Position numbers and translations under genes: made by a program
Part shown: in pieces, positions 6,401 through 6,617 of the stretch
How positions within the stretch are numbered: position 1 is the first letter of the stretch
Layout: every line of letters starts with the position of its first letter
The notes under the pieces: model-generated
What the model was told of the DNA's origin: nothing
Databases searched by the model: none
Seen by the model: the letters and a program-made list of their open reading frames with translations, nothing else
NCBI GenBank assembly: GCA_029939965.1
Contig: JAOZRY010000111.1
Coordinates: forward strand, 1-6,617
Length of the DNA stretch: 6,617 nucleotides
Direction: 5' to 3'
Origin: Bacteroidales bacterium
Lineage (GTDB): Bacteria > Bacteroidota > Bacteroidia > Bacteroidales > 4484-276

Positions 6401-6617
6401 TAGTTTCGTTATCAGTAAATCTTTTGGCTGTTTCCTTCATTACCGAAAAGGCTTCCGGAAGAATTTGATTAAGGATGTCCTGAGTTTTTTGATAGGTTAA
6501 TTTTTCGAGTTTATCAATTTCTTCATAATACTTTTCCTTATCATCAATATTCATTTCAGGATCATTTGCGATTTGAAGTTTGATCTCTTCAATTTTATTT
6601 TTCTCGTCCTGAATATA
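3483..6617 (-). CDS. secA: Preprotein translocase ATPase SecA (5' end beyond window)
   Basis: The motor ATPase that drives unfolded preproteins through SecYEG at the inner membrane. 1044 residues are visible. The frame stays open to the right edge (YIQDEKNKIEEIKLQIANDP... before an internal Met at 6554), so that Met is not the start; homologues of about 1,100 residues suggest some 40-60 more upstream. Numbered from the edge: Walker A MATGEGKT (136-143), GTNNEFGFDYLRDNM (212-226), DEVDSVLIDDARTPLIISG (244-262, Walker B), the preprotein-crosslinking domain (about 262-500), SGMTGTAETE (518-527), TNMAGRGTD (634-642), RQLRGRAGRQGDPG (670-683), then the helical scaffold/wing region, a charged linker, and a C-terminal zinc-binding CPCGSGKKYKQCH (Cys1027, Cys1029, Cys1038, His1039) that in relatives contacts SecB or ribosomes. 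The crosslinking domain is roughly 60 residues longer than in E. coli, as is common in Bacteroidota. No frameshift or missing motif is seen. Confidence 0.98.
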   Translation of the reverse strand, partial: YIQDEKNKIEEIKLQIANDPEMNIDDKEKYYEEIDKLEKLTYQKTQDILNQILPEAFSVMKETAKRFTDNETIEVAATQMDRDLAARMDNVNIVGDKAYFDNKWMAGGNMIQWNMVHYDVQLIGGIVLHQGKIAEMATGEGKTLVATLPIFLNALTGKGVHLVTVNDYLAKRDSEWMGMLYMFHGLTIECIDKHEPNSEARRNAYNCDITYGTNNEFGFDYLRDNMTGNPEELVQRPHNYTIVDEVDSVLIDDARTPLIISGPTPKGENQLFDELKPNVQKLHSAQKNFVTKILAEAKQLLTKENPSDEDQKKGGELLLRAHHGLPKNKALIKFLSESGKRTLMTKTESFYMQEQSKHMHIIDDPLYFVIDEKSNSIELTDKGIDLLSSSYNDDNFFVLPDLGAELAELDKLTITEDEIIEQKSKLTADFSVKSERVHTVNQLLRAYSMFEKDVEYVIMENKVKIVDEQTGRIMEGRRYSDGLHQALEAKENVKIEAATQTYATITLQNYFRMYQKLSGMTGTAETEAGELWDIYELDVFVIPTNKPITRDDREDLVYKTKREKFNAVIDEIVDLVEKKRPVLVGTTSVETSELLSRMLTRKKVPHNILNAKLHQREADIVAEAGHPGKVTIATNMAGRGTDIKLGVGVIDAGGLAIIGTERHDSRRVDRQLRGRAGRQGDPGSSQFFVSLEDDLMRMFGSGRISKIMDRMGIDDGEVIQHSMISKSIERAQKKVEENNFGIRKRLLEYDDVMNSQREVIYKKRRHALYGERLGVDLSNMMFDLCEQIVLDYTEAGDFDGFRLEVLKDMAVNLNIKKDEFLHDSKDKLVDKLFDHVYDAYQAKMKLIAEKAYPVVKDVYEKESTYENIAIPITDGIRQRQAVANLKKAYENGGREITLSIEKSISLSLIDEEWKDHLREMDDLKQSVQNASYEQKDPLLIYKLESFSLFKTMVQKTNRDITSFLLKANLPLQNPDNVREAQMPRRADRRRLQESRDDLLSQSHSNTQQKQKTQPVKVEKKIGRNDACPCGSGKKYKQCHGRGGK

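Noticed and set aside
1..6617. CRISPR array, tRNA, rRNA or intact mobile element
   Set aside because: No regularly spaced repeats beyond the single 14-bp pair, no cloverleaf-like sequence and no transposase or integrase frame were seen on either strand.

Overview
The window looks like chromosomal DNA from a member of the Bacteroidota, perhaps a Marinilabiliales/Prolixibacteraceae-type organism, though the family-level guess is weak. The grounds are AT-rich DNA, promoters of the TTG / TAnnTTTG type, almost no Shine-Dalgarno sequences before the main genes, and a SecA with the enlarged crosslinking domain typical of this phylum.

Layout from left to right. (1) At 18-986 is a divergent pair: an HxlR/MarR-like winged-helix regulator on the minus strand (18-377) and an exported SnoaL-like (NTF2-fold) protein on the plus strand (501-986). 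The 123-bp intergene holds a promoter for each; the hxlR one is so close to its ATG that the mRNA is probably leaderless. (2) The 560-bp stretch at 987-1546 has no intact recognised gene. It holds a probable terminator for the SnoaL-like gene, a G+C-richer inverted-repeat region with a 32-codon ORF behind a textbook Shine-Dalgarno, and the 5'-truncated 84-codon C-terminal half of a lumazine-binding/NTF2-like gene, lying in frame directly after a methyltransferase stop codon. (3) At 1547-3242 is a compact minus-strand operon: an unrecognised 93-aa soluble protein, a CPBP (Rce1-like) intramembrane protease with all its motifs, and a small ICMT/PEMT-type membrane methyltransferase. (4) The 240-bp gap at 3243-3482 holds two 14-bp direct repeats spaced 22 bp apart and the strong hairpin terminator of secA. 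(5) From 3483 to the right edge runs secA, open at its 5' end, so its N-terminus lies outside the window.

The genes do not form one obvious pathway. SecA is the housekeeping preprotein translocase motor, and the SnoaL-like protein, with its signal peptide, would be one of its clients. The regulator and SnoaL-like pair looks like a small self-contained response unit. The most thought-provoking arrangement is the adjacent CPBP protease and ICMT-like methyltransferase: these are the two families that in eukaryotes act one after the other on CAAX proteins (Rce1, then Ste14). No prenyltransferase or CAAX substrate is visible here, so a shared pathway is only a hypothesis.
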